NCBI GenBank assembly: GCA_913043235.1
Contig: CAJWLO010000002.1
Location: 34,174 to 98,173, forward strand
Source of the DNA: an uncultured Fidelibacterota bacterium
GTDB taxonomy: Bacteria; Fidelibacterota; Marinisomatia; Marinisomatales; UBA1611
DNA length: 64,000 nt
Direction: 5' to 3'
Below the pieces are notes generated by a model. That model saw only the letters and a program-made list of their open reading frames with translations. It did not search any database and was not told the origin of the DNA. This document shows positions 36,460 to 46,026 of the stretch, piece after piece. Position 1 is the first letter of the stretch. Each line of letters starts with the position of its first letter. Position numbers and translations under genes: made by a program.

Positions 36460-38376
36460 TTAGGGAACCCGTATCCGGTCGATCATTTCTGTTATTTCCT
36501 GCGGAGGATCAGGGCTGCGTGATGCTACCAGATATGCCACCACAAAGTTTACAATAGCACCTACTGCGCCAAAAGCATTGGGCTCGATACCAAAGAACCA
36601 GTTTGGCTCCATATCACCAAGGAACGCTGTGGATTTGATAAACATAATACCCTTGTGCTGAAATACATACAGTAGGGTAACACTGATTCCCGAAAGCATG
36701 CCGGCAATGGCACCCTCTTTATTCATTTTCTTGGAAAAAATACCCATCATAATAGCTGGGAATATGGATGATGCTGCAAGACCAAATGCCAGGGCTACCG
36801 TTCCAGCTGCAAAATCAGGTGGATTAAAGCCAAAATACCCTGCAACCGCGATGGATCCAGCCATGGCGATCCGGCTCGCCATCAGTTCTTGTTTTTCAGA
36901 AATTTCCGGACGGAAAACACCTTTTAACAAGTCATGAGAGATGGATGAAGCAATAGCCAGCAGCAAACCTGCTGCAGTAGACAGAGCCGCCGCCAGTCCG
37001 CCAGCAGCCACCAGGGCAATCACCCAGTTAGGTAGACCTGCAATCTCTGGGTTTGCCAATACCATGATGTCCCGGTCTACTTTTACCATTTCATTTGTAG
37101 CCCCTGCATCTTCAACGGCATCGATTCCCCAGCCATTGCCGTCGAATGATTCATCATAGTTATCATACATATTATTGTCTATTAGACCTTTTGTACGCTG
37201 GTTTGCAAGATCAATAGGAGATGATCCTGAAAGATTATTCCAATCTTCCATTTTAGACAGTGTACTATAAGATTGCTGATTCCTTAATACGTTAGATACT
37301 TCATCGCCGCGGTATTTAACTCCTGTATATTGGATCAGGCCATCTTTATTCTTGTCTTCAAATTGCAATAAGCCTGTTTTTTCCCAATTATAAAACCAGG
37401 AAGGTCGATCTTTGTAAGCCAGGTTTTTCTCTTGCTCCGGCTGATCAATGGTGTTCATTAGGTTGAACCTGGCCATGGCAGCTACCGCAGGTGCTGTGGT
37501 ATACAAAACAGCAATAAAGAATAAAGCCCATCCTGCAGATGAACGGGCTGCTTTCACAGAAGGTACCGTAAAAAATCGCATAATCACATGGGGCAGGCCT
37601 GCGGTACCGATCATTAAAGACAGAGTATAGAAAAACATATTGGACAAGCTAAGGCGGGCATTGGTGGTATACTCTTTAAACCCAAGCTGGGTCATGATTT
37701 GGTCCAATTTATCCAGCAGGTAGCTGCCGTCTTGCAGGGTGCCACCTAACCCAAATTGGGGAACTGGATTCCCAGTGAGCATAAAAGAAATAAAAATAGC
37801 AGGAATAGTATAGGCAATGATCATGATTACATACTGAGCGATCTGCGTATAGGTAATCCCTTTCATACCCCCCATGACCGCATAAACAAAAACAATACTC
37901 ATTCCGATGGTCAGGCCTTTATCGTAATCCACTTCCAAGAAGCGAGAAAAAGCAACACCTATACCCTTCATCTGTCCAATCACATAAGTGACAGATGCAA
38001 TGATAAGACAGGTCACGGCCACTACACGGGCGGTTTTGGAGTAGTACCTATCACTGATGAACTCAGGGACCGTGAAGGTTCCATGCTTTCGGAGGTAGGG
38101 TGCGAGTAGAAGAGCTAGCAGTACATAGCCACCGGTCCAGCCCATTAAGAACACGGACCCGCCATATCCGTAAAAAGCGATGAGTCCGGCCATGGAAATA
38201 AAAGAAGCTGCAGACATCCAGTCTGCAGCGGTGGCCATGCCGTTAGCAACAGGGTGTACCCCACCACCAGCGATATAAAATTCGTTTGTATTGTCGGCTC
38301 TGGCCCAGAAAGCGATACCGATATAAATAGCAAATGTTGCGCCGACAATTAAGAAAGTAAGAGTCTGGAGATCCAT
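36460..38376 (-). CDS. Sodium:solute symporter, acetate permease (ActP)-like
   Basis: The 638-residue protein is a member of the solute:sodium symporter family with 13 or so helices. The ATAADWMSAASFISMAG and GQMKGIGVAFSRFLEV stretches are typical of the ActP/VC_2705-like branch for acetate or small carboxylates. An inserted polar loop of about 100 residues (near 325-430) sits between helices, as in that branch. The predicted partner, DUF4212, is encoded 12 bases upstream on the same strand. Together they would take up acetate, propionate or similar; substrate not settled. Confidence 0.87.
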   Translation of the reverse strand: MDLQTLTFLIVGATFAIYIGIAFWARADNTNEFYIAGGGVHPVANGMATAADWMSAASFISMAGLIAFYGYGGSVFLMGWTGGYVLLALLLAPYLRKHGTFTVPEFISDRYYSKTARVVAVTCLIIASVTYVIGQMKGIGVAFSRFLEVDYDKGLTIGMSIVFVYAVMGGMKGITYTQIAQYVIMIIAYTIPAIFISFMLTGNPVPQFGLGGTLQDGSYLLDKLDQIMTQLGFKEYTTNARLSLSNMFFYTLSLMIGTAGLPHVIMRFFTVPSVKAARSSAGWALFFIAVLYTTAPAVAAMARFNLMNTIDQPEQEKNLAYKDRPSWFYNWEKTGLLQFEDKNKDGLIQYTGVKYRGDEVSNVLRNQQSYSTLSKMEDWNNLSGSSPIDLANQRTKGLIDNNMYDNYDESFDGNGWGIDAVEDAGATNEMVKVDRDIMVLANPEIAGLPNWVIALVAAGGLAAALSTAAGLLLAIASSISHDLLKGVFRPEISEKQELMASRIAMAGSIAVAGYFGFNPPDFAAGTVALAFGLAASSIFPAIMMGIFSKKMNKEGAIAGMLSGISVTLLYVFQHKGIMFIKSTAFLGDMEPNWFFGIEPNAFGAVGAIVNFVVAYLVASRSPDPPQEITEMIDRIRVP

Positions 38377-38388
38377 CGTTGTGTTTAC

Positions 38389-38646
38389 TTATTTTGAATT
38401 CTCATTAGCATGATATTTTTTATCTATTTCGCCCATTTTATGCGAATAATAAAAAATGAGCATTACAAATATATAGATCGAACCCTGCTGGGAGAACCAG
38501 AACCCCAGTTTGTATCCTCCCAGGCGTATTGTATTTAATGTATCAACCAGCAAAATACTGAATCCATAGGAAACGATGAACCAGACTACCAGGCACTTAA
38601 GTATAAGAGCAATATTCTCTTCCCAATATGTGTTTTGTTCTTTCAG
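38389..38646 (-). CDS. DUF4212 small subunit of the sodium:solute symporter; no canonical start codon
   Basis: Reading the minus strand here gives an 85-residue protein with TYWEENIALILKCLVVWF, TIRLGGYKLGFWFSQQGSIY and an acidic/basic tail, a clear DUF4212 match; these two-helix proteins nearly always sit directly upstream of VC_2705-like symporters, as here (12 bases). The frame is clean, but between it and the upstream stop there is no ATG, GTG or TTG before the conserved part; the first residues would come from CTG (38646) or ATT (38649). One extra base in the T run 38649-38651 would place a GTG at 38657 in frame. So either a rare start or a one-base error/deletion. Confidence 0.8.
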   Translation of the reverse strand: MKEQNTYWEENIALILKCLVVWFIVSYGFSILLVDTLNTIRLGGYKLGFWFSQQGSIYIFVMLIFYYSHKMGEIDKKYHANENSK

Positions 38647-38725
38647 AATTTGTACACTACAAGTATAGTTTTAACTAAAACGGATAGAAAGAATATCAAA
38701 CTAATATTATTTTATAATAAAACAA

Positions 38726-39604
38726 TTATTTGATACTTGCTACCTGCAGTACTTCTTTGGTCGTCTGATTTTGGATAAAGGCTACTACCTTCAGATTGGC
38801 AACATCATACTCCACTTCGGTCCAGCTTGTCTCAAAATTGTTTTGGGGCCAGTTACTAGGCATTTCCCAGGTATAGGATTTTGATTTATCTTTTTTGGAT
38901 AGTGATAATAATTCCCCATTCATTCCTTCAGTGATCCAGCCAAGAAAAACATCTTGATGGTGTTTTTCACCATTATAGCCTTCGTAATCAACATTATCTA
39001 TGGTGGCGGCAATGAAAAGGTATAAAGAGTTTTCTGATGTAAGATCACTGCTGCTGCTGATAGTGACCTTAACCTCAATATCCGGTCCATCTATGGTTGT
39101 CCCATCTAGGCTTATTTGAACCGGGGTCATTTGGGATAAGGGACCTGATGCCATATCCGCGTTTACTAATTTATAGCTGCCATTTGTATAGGTTGTTGGA
39201 ACACCACTAATATTATACCAGCTTCCCTCTTCAAATCGTACATAGCAAAAATCATCTTCGGCTTCTTCACCGCGTAGAAATTCATACATTGGATCTCCCC
39301 TTGAAGGATTATAGGTATGGTAATTGATCAGGAACCACTTGTCTGCAGTGCTGACGCCTACATAATTCTCGTGAGCCGGGTCCAGATAGCTGAGCAGTAA
39401 ACTGTTGTCAGCCGGGCAATAGGGACAATTTGTTGAACCAACAAACTCAGTTAACGCATTCTTAGATACATCAGCACTAAGGCCACTTCCTGTAACTGTC
39501 CAATCATCATAGAATTGGTTATTATCATTATTATCATCGCTGCATGATAGAAAAATGAATGTTGTAAATAGAAAGATAGTGAATACATGAGTAGGTGTTT
39601 TCAT
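38726..39604 (-). CDS. Omp28-like lipoprotein with thioredoxin-type CxxC
   Basis: The 292-residue protein has a lipobox (FIFLSCSDD, Cys21) and, after an Asp/Asn-rich linker, ALTEFVGSTNCPYCP with Cys60 and Cys63, the start of a thioredoxin-like fold, then SGVPTTYTNG (cis-proline region). Omp28-related outer-membrane lipoproteins of FCB bacteria have this arrangement. A redox or folding role outside the cytoplasm is likely. It diverges from the next gene across a 119-base spacer that must hold both promoters. Confidence 0.8.
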   Translation of the reverse strand: MKTPTHVFTIFLFTTFIFLSCSDDNNDNNQFYDDWTVTGSGLSADVSKNALTEFVGSTNCPYCPADNSLLLSYLDPAHENYVGVSTADKWFLINYHTYNPSRGDPMYEFLRGEEAEDDFCYVRFEEGSWYNISGVPTTYTNGSYKLVNADMASGPLSQMTPVQISLDGTTIDGPDIEVKVTISSSSDLTSENSLYLFIAATIDNVDYEGYNGEKHHQDVFLGWITEGMNGELLSLSKKDKSKSYTWEMPSNWPQNNFETSWTEVEYDVANLKVVAFIQNQTTKEVLQVASIK

Positions 39605-39723
39605 TATAATTACTTTTCCCTATATAATTGAGGTTGAACATAAATTTAGTTTGTATTTATTATACAATACTATTCCTTAAGTATGAGCTACAAATTAAGA
39701 ATATTTATTAGTTGTTTTAGATT

Positions 39724-40491
39724 ATGGTGATCAGGAACCAGTATAACCGGATCGATATAGGTTTCACTGTAGTCTTAATCTGGTGCTCAATGTTTTCAGC
39801 CAGTGGACAAGATTTTAAAAATCGGGACCTGTCCTTTGAGTTCAATTATCCCAGTTCGGATGTGTATGTTGGTTCTGATTCGGTGGGATCTTTTAATGGG
39901 ACCATCAAAAATATTTCTACAGGTACAATCACCATTGCTGTTGTTCGTCGAGTCAATGCACTGGCGGAAACCTGGACATCATCTATCTGTCTTGGTCAGA
40001 TATGTTATAATGAATCTTTAGATAGTGTCGCCATTGAATTGAATGCCGGCGATTCAACCTTTTGTGGGATTTTGATCTGGACAGCTGGTGCAGATACAGG
40101 TATGATTCAGCTTGACCTATTCGACCTAACCAACATCAATGAACATATATTCGTTGATCTGAATATTTATACAAGTACAACGGCAGGAGTGGGTGATAAC
40201 ACATTAGTTCCTGAACAAATAATACTTTATCCTGCATTTCCCAACCCGTTTAACCCTGTAACAGAAATAGGCTATGAACTGAAAAATGATATATATATAA
40301 GTTTAATAATATATGATATTATAGGCAATAATATAAAGTCATTAGTGATGTCTGATCAAACGGCAGGTTACCAATCAGTACGCTGGAATGCTACAAATAA
40401 TCTTGGTGCGGCTGTTTCTGCAGGGATCTATATCTATATGATCCAGGCTGGTGGGTTCAGTCAGAGTCGGAAGATATTGCTCTTGAAATAA
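39724..40491 (+). CDS. Small secreted protein with C-terminal sorting domain
   Basis: A 255-residue protein with a signal peptide ending near SASGQDF, a single beta-sandwich-like domain of about 145 residues (four cysteines, e.g. SSICLGQICYNES) and a sorting tail starting near PAFPNPFNPVT. I do not recognise the middle domain. The tail is closely similar to those of the proteins at 28013 and 41093 (AGIYIYMIQAG). The start ATG 39724 has a charged run before the hydrophobic stretch. It is 11 bases before the macrodomain gene. Confidence 0.75.
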   Translation: MVIRNQYNRIDIGFTVVLIWCSMFSASGQDFKNRDLSFEFNYPSSDVYVGSDSVGSFNGTIKNISTGTITIAVVRRVNALAETWTSSICLGQICYNESLDSVAIELNAGDSTFCGILIWTAGADTGMIQLDLFDLTNINEHIFVDLNIYTSTTAGVGDNTLVPEQIILYPAFPNPFNPVTEIGYELKNDIYISLIIYDIIGNNIKSLVMSDQTAGYQSVRWNATNNLGAAVSAGIYIYMIQAGGFSQSRKILLLK

Positions 40492-40502
40492 ATCTCCCTG
40501 TA

Positions 40503-41003
40503 ATGATTAATCATATTCAAAAAAATATTACTGCCTTATCTGTGGACTGCATTGTCAACGCTGCTAATGAGCGGCTAGTATCTGGCGGTGGTGTTTGTGG
40601 CGCTATCCACGCTGCTGCCGGACCGGAACTGGCAGAAGAATGCCACAGGATCGGCCACTGTGGTGTAGGTGAAGCTCGAATCACCGGTTCATATAATATT
40701 ACCAATGTAAGGCATATTATCCATACAGTAGGACCTGTTTGGAAGGACGGTCATCAGGGAGAAAGAGATTACCTTGCGAATTGCTATAAAAAAACACTCC
40801 TGCTGGCTTCGCACCACCATATCGGCACCATTGCATTTCCCAATATCAGTACTGGTATTTTTGGATTTCCCAAAGAAGTTGCGGCGCGGATCGCTGTAGA
40901 TACGGTGCAGACATATCAGCGGTCAAACAGAAAACTTAATCGGGTTATCTTTTGCTGTTTTGATAAAGAGAATACTACCATTTATGGGAAATTGTTAGGT
41001 TGA
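40503..41003 (+). CDS. Macrodomain protein, O-acetyl-ADP-ribose deacetylase-like
   Basis: The 166-residue protein is a macrodomain of the YmdB/MacroD type: CIVNAANERLVSGGGVCGAIHAAAG (ADP-ribose-binding loop and the catalytic-type Asn-Ala-Ala-Asn), GEARITGSYN, HTVGPVW and the second loop FPNISTGIFGFP. It removes ADP-ribose or acetyl groups in the known family. The length is right for a stand-alone member. It lies in the same direction as its neighbours but is unlikely to share a function with them. Confidence 0.92.
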   Translation: MINHIQKNITALSVDCIVNAANERLVSGGGVCGAIHAAAGPELAEECHRIGHCGVGEARITGSYNITNVRHIIHTVGPVWKDGHQGERDYLANCYKKTLLLASHHHIGTIAFPNISTGIFGFPKEVAARIAVDTVQTYQRSNRKLNRVIFCCFDKENTTIYGKLLG

Positions 41004-41092
41004 CATTACGGGGCGCACTTCCTGATGACATTCATCTGTAGCTGGCGGTGTTTTCGTATTAAATTTATGCGTAATTAAAGGAGCCTGAATCC

Positions 41093-44000
41093 TTGATCAA
41101 AATCAGATCACTCTTCCTGATTGCCATCTGCACCACTGCTTTTGCCTATCGTCCGCTGTCACAAACATCTTATCCTGGGAAATCAGCTAGTGGACTTTCT
41201 GAACCAAGCAGACAAAAATCTTGTGGTGAAGAAGTAGCGCCATTTATACAGTCAGCGCCGGATGAATTCGCCCCCATCAACCGTGACCAGAATGATCGCA
41301 ATATAGAAATTCCAATTAACTATCATGTAATCTATGTAGCTGGAGACAGTATTTACATTAATGTAACAGTTGATAACCAGTACTATCCGCACTGCATGTG
41401 GGATATTCGAGATTATGACAATAGTACATTTCTATTTTACCCTGGTTTTGAATTTGAGCAACCGGGCCATTCTTATTCCCTTGGCGGTGTACTGCCTCCG
41501 GGCAATTATGCTCTCTTTTTATACGACGAATTTGGAACTGGCGGTATCTCTGCCACTGTAACCACAAGCAATGGGACTGTGCTCGCTTCAGTGAGCCAGG
41601 GTTCTTGGGGGGATCATACTTTTCTCAATTTTACAGCTCCAGAAGGAGACTTCACTGGTGGCCTTTTATCCATGGCAGTAATAGAGCAGCAGACTGCAGT
41701 CCTGAACGGTGTATATAATGACTTTGGTTATTCGTTTACTACAGCCAGTATCGATAGTGCCGTGAATGCGGGGTGGTACTATGCCACCGATAGTCACAAA
41801 TTTGAAACCGAGCAGTGGGAGAATGATGATCAATACTTAAATATGGCCGAGACCATGACCGTAGATGTAGCTAGCAGCATCAATTACTTTTGGACCGGAG
41901 CAAGGATGACTTCAGGTCTTGGCGTTTTCCCCTGGTCTTTCCCTGAAGATGACAGCAGGCATGGGCTATTTTGTGGTAATTATACTATTCCTGGTGGAGA
42001 ATCTGGCTGGACAGAAGGTTACACTGGTGTACATGAGGTAGGTCATTATCTGGGGCTTTATCATATATTTGAGAATGGTTGTTCGACACCAGGTGATCAG
42101 GTTGATGATACTCCAGACCAAGAAGAAGCGAATTATGGCTGTCCATCTTCAAACTACTCTTGCGGCAGTGAGGATGATATGGGAAACTATATGGATTATG
42201 TGGATGATGCATGTATGACCCATTTTACTCAGGGGCAAAAAGACCGCATAGCCTGGGCCATTGAAACCTACCGTCCTGCACTACTTGGCGCTTCTATCGA
42301 CCCGGAAGTTGTTTCTGTAGTCCACGAGTTTGAAGAGCAAAATATTTTGAATATGACGGATTCCATTTTCTTCTCAGGTCTTAATGAGACTACAAATATT
42401 ACAATTACTTATGACACGGTTGACTATTATTCTGGTGATGGCGCCCTGGATGTAGCATTTACCCTGAACAGCGCAAATCCAGCATGGGGTAACTGGGCCA
42501 GTGTAAATTTTACCAATAGTGATAACAGTCGAATAGATTTTTCTACTGCTGAAACATTAAGTGTTATAATGAAAGTGGAAATGCCACCAAATCATCCTGA
42601 GTATATGTCGATTCGATTTCTTCTTGGCGACAGACCAGTTTTATATGGTTTTGATGAATTCTGGGCCGTGGAAGATTCTCTATTGGTTGATGTAGCTAAC
42701 GATTGGACGGAAGTAAAGATTCCCCTCAAGCCTTTCAGAAATAATATCATCCATCCAGTACTTGGATCCAATAGGGAAGATGGCTTTATTCTTTCACCAT
42801 ATTGGTGGAATCTGCAGTATAATAACTGGCAGTTGGATCGGGAAAGGATCAATATTATTTCTATCCAGGTTGGGATTAATGGCTACGGTGATAATTTGAG
42901 TACTCTCCCTGCTGATTCGGTAGGGATCTCATTGGACTATATGACCCTGAAGGATAGTTCTGGTTATGAGCACACTGCAAATTTTAATGATCAACTGGAT
43001 GTGATCTGCCACTCACCAATATCTCAGAGACAGGGTCTTGTAAATGATCTTATGGCTTCCCTGCCGGGCTTCCCTTATATCGAAATCGTGGACGATCTTT
43101 TCACCTATTATGAAGGAGGTATAGCCGAAAATGAAAACTTTTCTATGGCTCATTTTCTTTACACTGGAACCCATGAATATGTTGCGGTTCCTGGTAGCTT
43201 TAATAACTGGAATGGTGCGCTGTGGAATTTAAGCAATATACCAGGAACAGATTTCTGGTTTAGACCCATGATCATGCCCAACCATGGCCGATTCAATTAT
43301 GGCTATTATGCTGATGGAGCCTGGTACGGGGATCCTTTGAATGATGTTACCTGTATGGATGGCAATGGGAACATGTCTAACCAGGTGAACGGACCCGATT
43401 ATATTTCCCCGCAGGAGTTGGTCTATAACGATTCTATTTTTCATGGTACTCTTTTTGACACAGTATTTTATAGCGGAATATTAGGTAACTCCCGTATGGT
43501 ATCGGTTTATTTACCACCGGGCTATGAGTCTTCTGATGCAAGCTATCCAGTGGTCTTATATCATGATGGAGACAAATTTTTGGTCAGGGATATTGAGAAT
43601 ATCTTTGATAATTTGATTGAAGAGCAGCTTATACGCCCGCTAATTGCAGTTTTTATTCCCCCTGTGAATAGAACCGAAGAATATACCGGATTGCAGCAAG
43701 GAGTGTTCGCAAATTTTATCACGGATCAAGTTTTCCCCTGGCTCATGTCAAAATATCGGATTTTAGAAGGGTCGGAGAATCATGCTACTTTCGGGTTTTC
43801 AGATGGTGGTAATATTTCATTATTTTTGGCCTTGAATCGGTTTGATATATTTGGCAGGGTGGGTGGTTTTTCACCAACAATCAATTCCAGTTACAATACA
43901 CTGGTCACCAATTTGGCACAATTATCTACTCCTCCCGACTTGGATTTTTATCTCGAATCATACTGGTTTGATCCTTTATTATTTAGTGTACTTGCGTACC

Positions 44001-44434
44001 GGGATACTCTTGAATCATTAGGTTATGATTTGCTATTTAACGATTATCCCGATGGGCATGAATGGTGCAGGGTTATTGGAAACCAGGATATGGCCCTGTC
44101 GTATCTTTTTCCTTATCAAGAATTGTCTGTTGATGAACAGGATATGGTATTACCGACAAAGTTTATATTGCATCAGAACTATCCTAACCCGTTCAATCTA
44201 ATTACAACATTACGCTATGATTTGCCTGAAAATGGCTTAGTAAATATCACCATTTACGATATGATGGGTAGGCAGGTCAAGACCATTATCAATAGCCATC
44301 AAAGTGCCGGTTTTAAATCAGTGCGTTGGGATGCCACCAATGATCTTAGTGAGCCGGTATCTGCGGGAATGTATATATATGTGATCGAGGCTGGGAAGTT
44401 TAGGCAGGCGAAGAAGATGGTGCTCCTGAAATAG
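41093..44434 (+). CDS. Secreted M43 metalloprotease fused to an esterase domain and a sorting domain
   Basis: This 1113-residue protein starts at TTG 41093, supported by AAAGGAG at 41077-41083, with a signal peptide. Residues up to about 400 contain a pappalysin-like M43 peptidase with HEVGHYLGLYH (314-324) and a downstream MDYVDDACMTHFTQGQ. A middle beta region (410-650) follows, then a carbohydrate-binding-like segment (AVPGSFNNWNGALW near 700) and an esterase D/enterochelin-esterase-like domain (SRMVSVYLPPGY, GFSDGG at 901-906 with Ser903 as nucleophile, and HEWCRV). The last 75 residues (QNYPNPFNLIT) are the sorting domain. A protease plus esterase in one exported chain is unusual. Confidence 0.85.
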   Translation: MIKIRSLFLIAICTTAFAYRPLSQTSYPGKSASGLSEPSRQKSCGEEVAPFIQSAPDEFAPINRDQNDRNIEIPINYHVIYVAGDSIYINVTVDNQYYPHCMWDIRDYDNSTFLFYPGFEFEQPGHSYSLGGVLPPGNYALFLYDEFGTGGISATVTTSNGTVLASVSQGSWGDHTFLNFTAPEGDFTGGLLSMAVIEQQTAVLNGVYNDFGYSFTTASIDSAVNAGWYYATDSHKFETEQWENDDQYLNMAETMTVDVASSINYFWTGARMTSGLGVFPWSFPEDDSRHGLFCGNYTIPGGESGWTEGYTGVHEVGHYLGLYHIFENGCSTPGDQVDDTPDQEEANYGCPSSNYSCGSEDDMGNYMDYVDDACMTHFTQGQKDRIAWAIETYRPALLGASIDPEVVSVVHEFEEQNILNMTDSIFFSGLNETTNITITYDTVDYYSGDGALDVAFTLNSANPAWGNWASVNFTNSDNSRIDFSTAETLSVIMKVEMPPNHPEYMSIRFLLGDRPVLYGFDEFWAVEDSLLVDVANDWTEVKIPLKPFRNNIIHPVLGSNREDGFILSPYWWNLQYNNWQLDRERINIISIQVGINGYGDNLSTLPADSVGISLDYMTLKDSSGYEHTANFNDQLDVICHSPISQRQGLVNDLMASLPGFPYIEIVDDLFTYYEGGIAENENFSMAHFLYTGTHEYVAVPGSFNNWNGALWNLSNIPGTDFWFRPMIMPNHGRFNYGYYADGAWYGDPLNDVTCMDGNGNMSNQVNGPDYISPQELVYNDSIFHGTLFDTVFYSGILGNSRMVSVYLPPGYESSDASYPVVLYHDGDKFLVRDIENIFDNLIEEQLIRPLIAVFIPPVNRTEEYTGLQQGVFANFITDQVFPWLMSKYRILEGSENHATFGFSDGGNISLFLALNRFDIFGRVGGFSPTINSSYNTLVTNLAQLSTPPDLDFYLESYWFDPLLFSVLAYRDTLESLGYDLLFNDYPDGHEWCRVIGNQDMALSYLFPYQELSVDEQDMVLPTKFILHQNYPNPFNLITTLRYDLPENGLVNITIYDMMGRQVKTIINSHQSAGFKSVRWDATNDLSEPVSAGMYIYVIEAGKFRQAKKMVLLK

Positions 44435-44524
44435 TATTTCTTTCCACAACATTAAGCACCATGATCGTGAGGTATTTTGTTTAAAAGTAAAAGGGCGTTA
44501 ACAGATTGAAATAGGGGAATCAAT

Positions 44525-45712
44525 ATGAAACAATTCTTTAAAGACAAAATCAACAATATTTTGAGGGACCAGGGATTAAAAGCAGGGATTATCCCTGTTG
44601 AAAATCCTGAGAATGAAGACCAACGGTTAGCTGAAGTGCAGCGTCTCGGAATCTTAGATCGTGACCTGAGTAATGAAAGAAGATACAATTCCATGACTCA
44701 GCTGGCATCTTACCTGACCGGATGCGAACACAGTATGATCAATATATTAGACTCAGACCTTCAGCAATGTAAAGCCAGTTTCGGATTGAATATGCTTAGA
44801 AAAACCATGATGGAAGAAATGCCCCGGGAGATAACAATATGCCAGTATAGCCTGACCAATCCCAACCAGCCGCTGGTTATAGAGAACTTAATGGAAGATG
44901 AACGAACAAAGAATTTCTCTAATCTTCCGGGTGCACCTAATTTCAATTTTTATGCTGGATCTCCATTAATTAGTTCTCGTGGCTTTTCCATTGGCACCCT
45001 TTGTGTATTAGACCCATCACCAAAGTCATTAGACCATCAGCAAGTGGAAGGGCTCCGTCTGCTGTCAGACCAGGTTGCAGGAATGCTTGAGGATGATACT
45101 GATTCTTCTGTGAGTAAAAAAGGAGAGGAAAACCAGGCATCAGATCAGGGGAAGCTTGAAGGGCAGTATTATTCGGCGGTAAGTATCCTTTTTGCTGATT
45201 TCGTTGGATTTACCAAAATGGTAGAAACCACAGAGCCTGGAGAACTACTGGAAACATTGAATACATTTTTCATGGGATTTGATAAGATAATTGCCAAGCA
45301 TGATGTCCTTAAGGTGAAAACAATTGGAGACTGCTATATGTGTGTGTCTGGTATCCCTAAGCAACAAAAAGGCCATGCAAAAGATATCTGCACAGCAGCA
45401 ATTGATATGCTCCAATTTGTTGAAGGAACAAATATTCAGCATGAAGTCGTTGGAAAACCACCATGGGATTTACGTATTGGTATCCATTCGGGTCCGGTAA
45501 TTGCAGGTACATCCGGAGACGCCTTCGATATCTGGGGTGATGCAGTGAATATTGCTGCAAGGATGGAAAGCAGCGGGGAAACCGGGAAAATTCATATCTC
45601 GGAAAAAACATCAGATTACCTAGAAGGGGCAGCAAAACTTACCCCACGTGATAAAATTAGCTTGAAAAATAAAGGTAGCTGGTCAACTTTTTTCCTGGAT
45701 GAATTGGCCTAG
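44525..45712 (+). CDS. GAF-domain class III adenylate cyclase
   Basis: The 395-residue protein has an N-terminal GAF sensor domain (about 35-195, with FNFYAGSPLISSRGFSIGTLCVLD as its last strands) and a C-terminal class III nucleotide cyclase domain (about 220-395). Metal-binding FADFVGFTK, the adenine-selecting lysine in VKTIGDCYM, and aspartate in FDIWGDAVNIAARMESSG are all present, which points to cAMP rather than cGMP. There is no membrane helix, so it is cytoplasmic. AGGGGA at 44513-44518 precedes the ATG. Ligand of the GAF domain is not evident. Confidence 0.9.
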   Translation: MKQFFKDKINNILRDQGLKAGIIPVENPENEDQRLAEVQRLGILDRDLSNERRYNSMTQLASYLTGCEHSMINILDSDLQQCKASFGLNMLRKTMMEEMPREITICQYSLTNPNQPLVIENLMEDERTKNFSNLPGAPNFNFYAGSPLISSRGFSIGTLCVLDPSPKSLDHQQVEGLRLLSDQVAGMLEDDTDSSVSKKGEENQASDQGKLEGQYYSAVSILFADFVGFTKMVETTEPGELLETLNTFFMGFDKIIAKHDVLKVKTIGDCYMCVSGIPKQQKGHAKDICTAAIDMLQFVEGTNIQHEVVGKPPWDLRIGIHSGPVIAGTSGDAFDIWGDAVNIAARMESSGETGKIHISEKTSDYLEGAAKLTPRDKISLKNKGSWSTFFLDELA

Positions 45713-46026
45713 TTATTTTGCGGTATTATGCAATGTGCATAAGCGACTAAGGATATGGGGCCAGTGTAAATAAAATAATATTAGCGATCACCCGTTCCGA
45801 TTACCACGCCTTCAAGTTTCAAGTGAAGATTTCACCGGGAAATGATCCGCAAAATACCAGTAATTTATTGTCAACGATCACTGTGTTTTTCAGCAAAGGG
45901 TATTATTCAATTCTCGCACTTTTGGTGATTCCTGATTAGTAGATAGGCTATAAACCTCAATAATGGGGATTTGCTTTTCGAATGATTACGCATGGTACAA
46001 TTCTTAATTTTAAATTAGTGCTGTTG
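45713..46026. other. Intergenic region, no gene supported
   Basis: The 314 bases between the cyclase and the methyltransferase gene have stops in all frames apart from a possible 15-residue N-terminal extension of the methyltransferase (ATG 45982). No terminator or RNA structure stands out. Confidence 0.5.

Noticed and set aside
45780..45860. Short similarity (GGTAATCGGAAC) between the reverse strand here and the Mth938-like remnant at about 46942
   Set aside because: Twelve shared bases without matching flanking translation; I treat it as chance rather than a second remnant.
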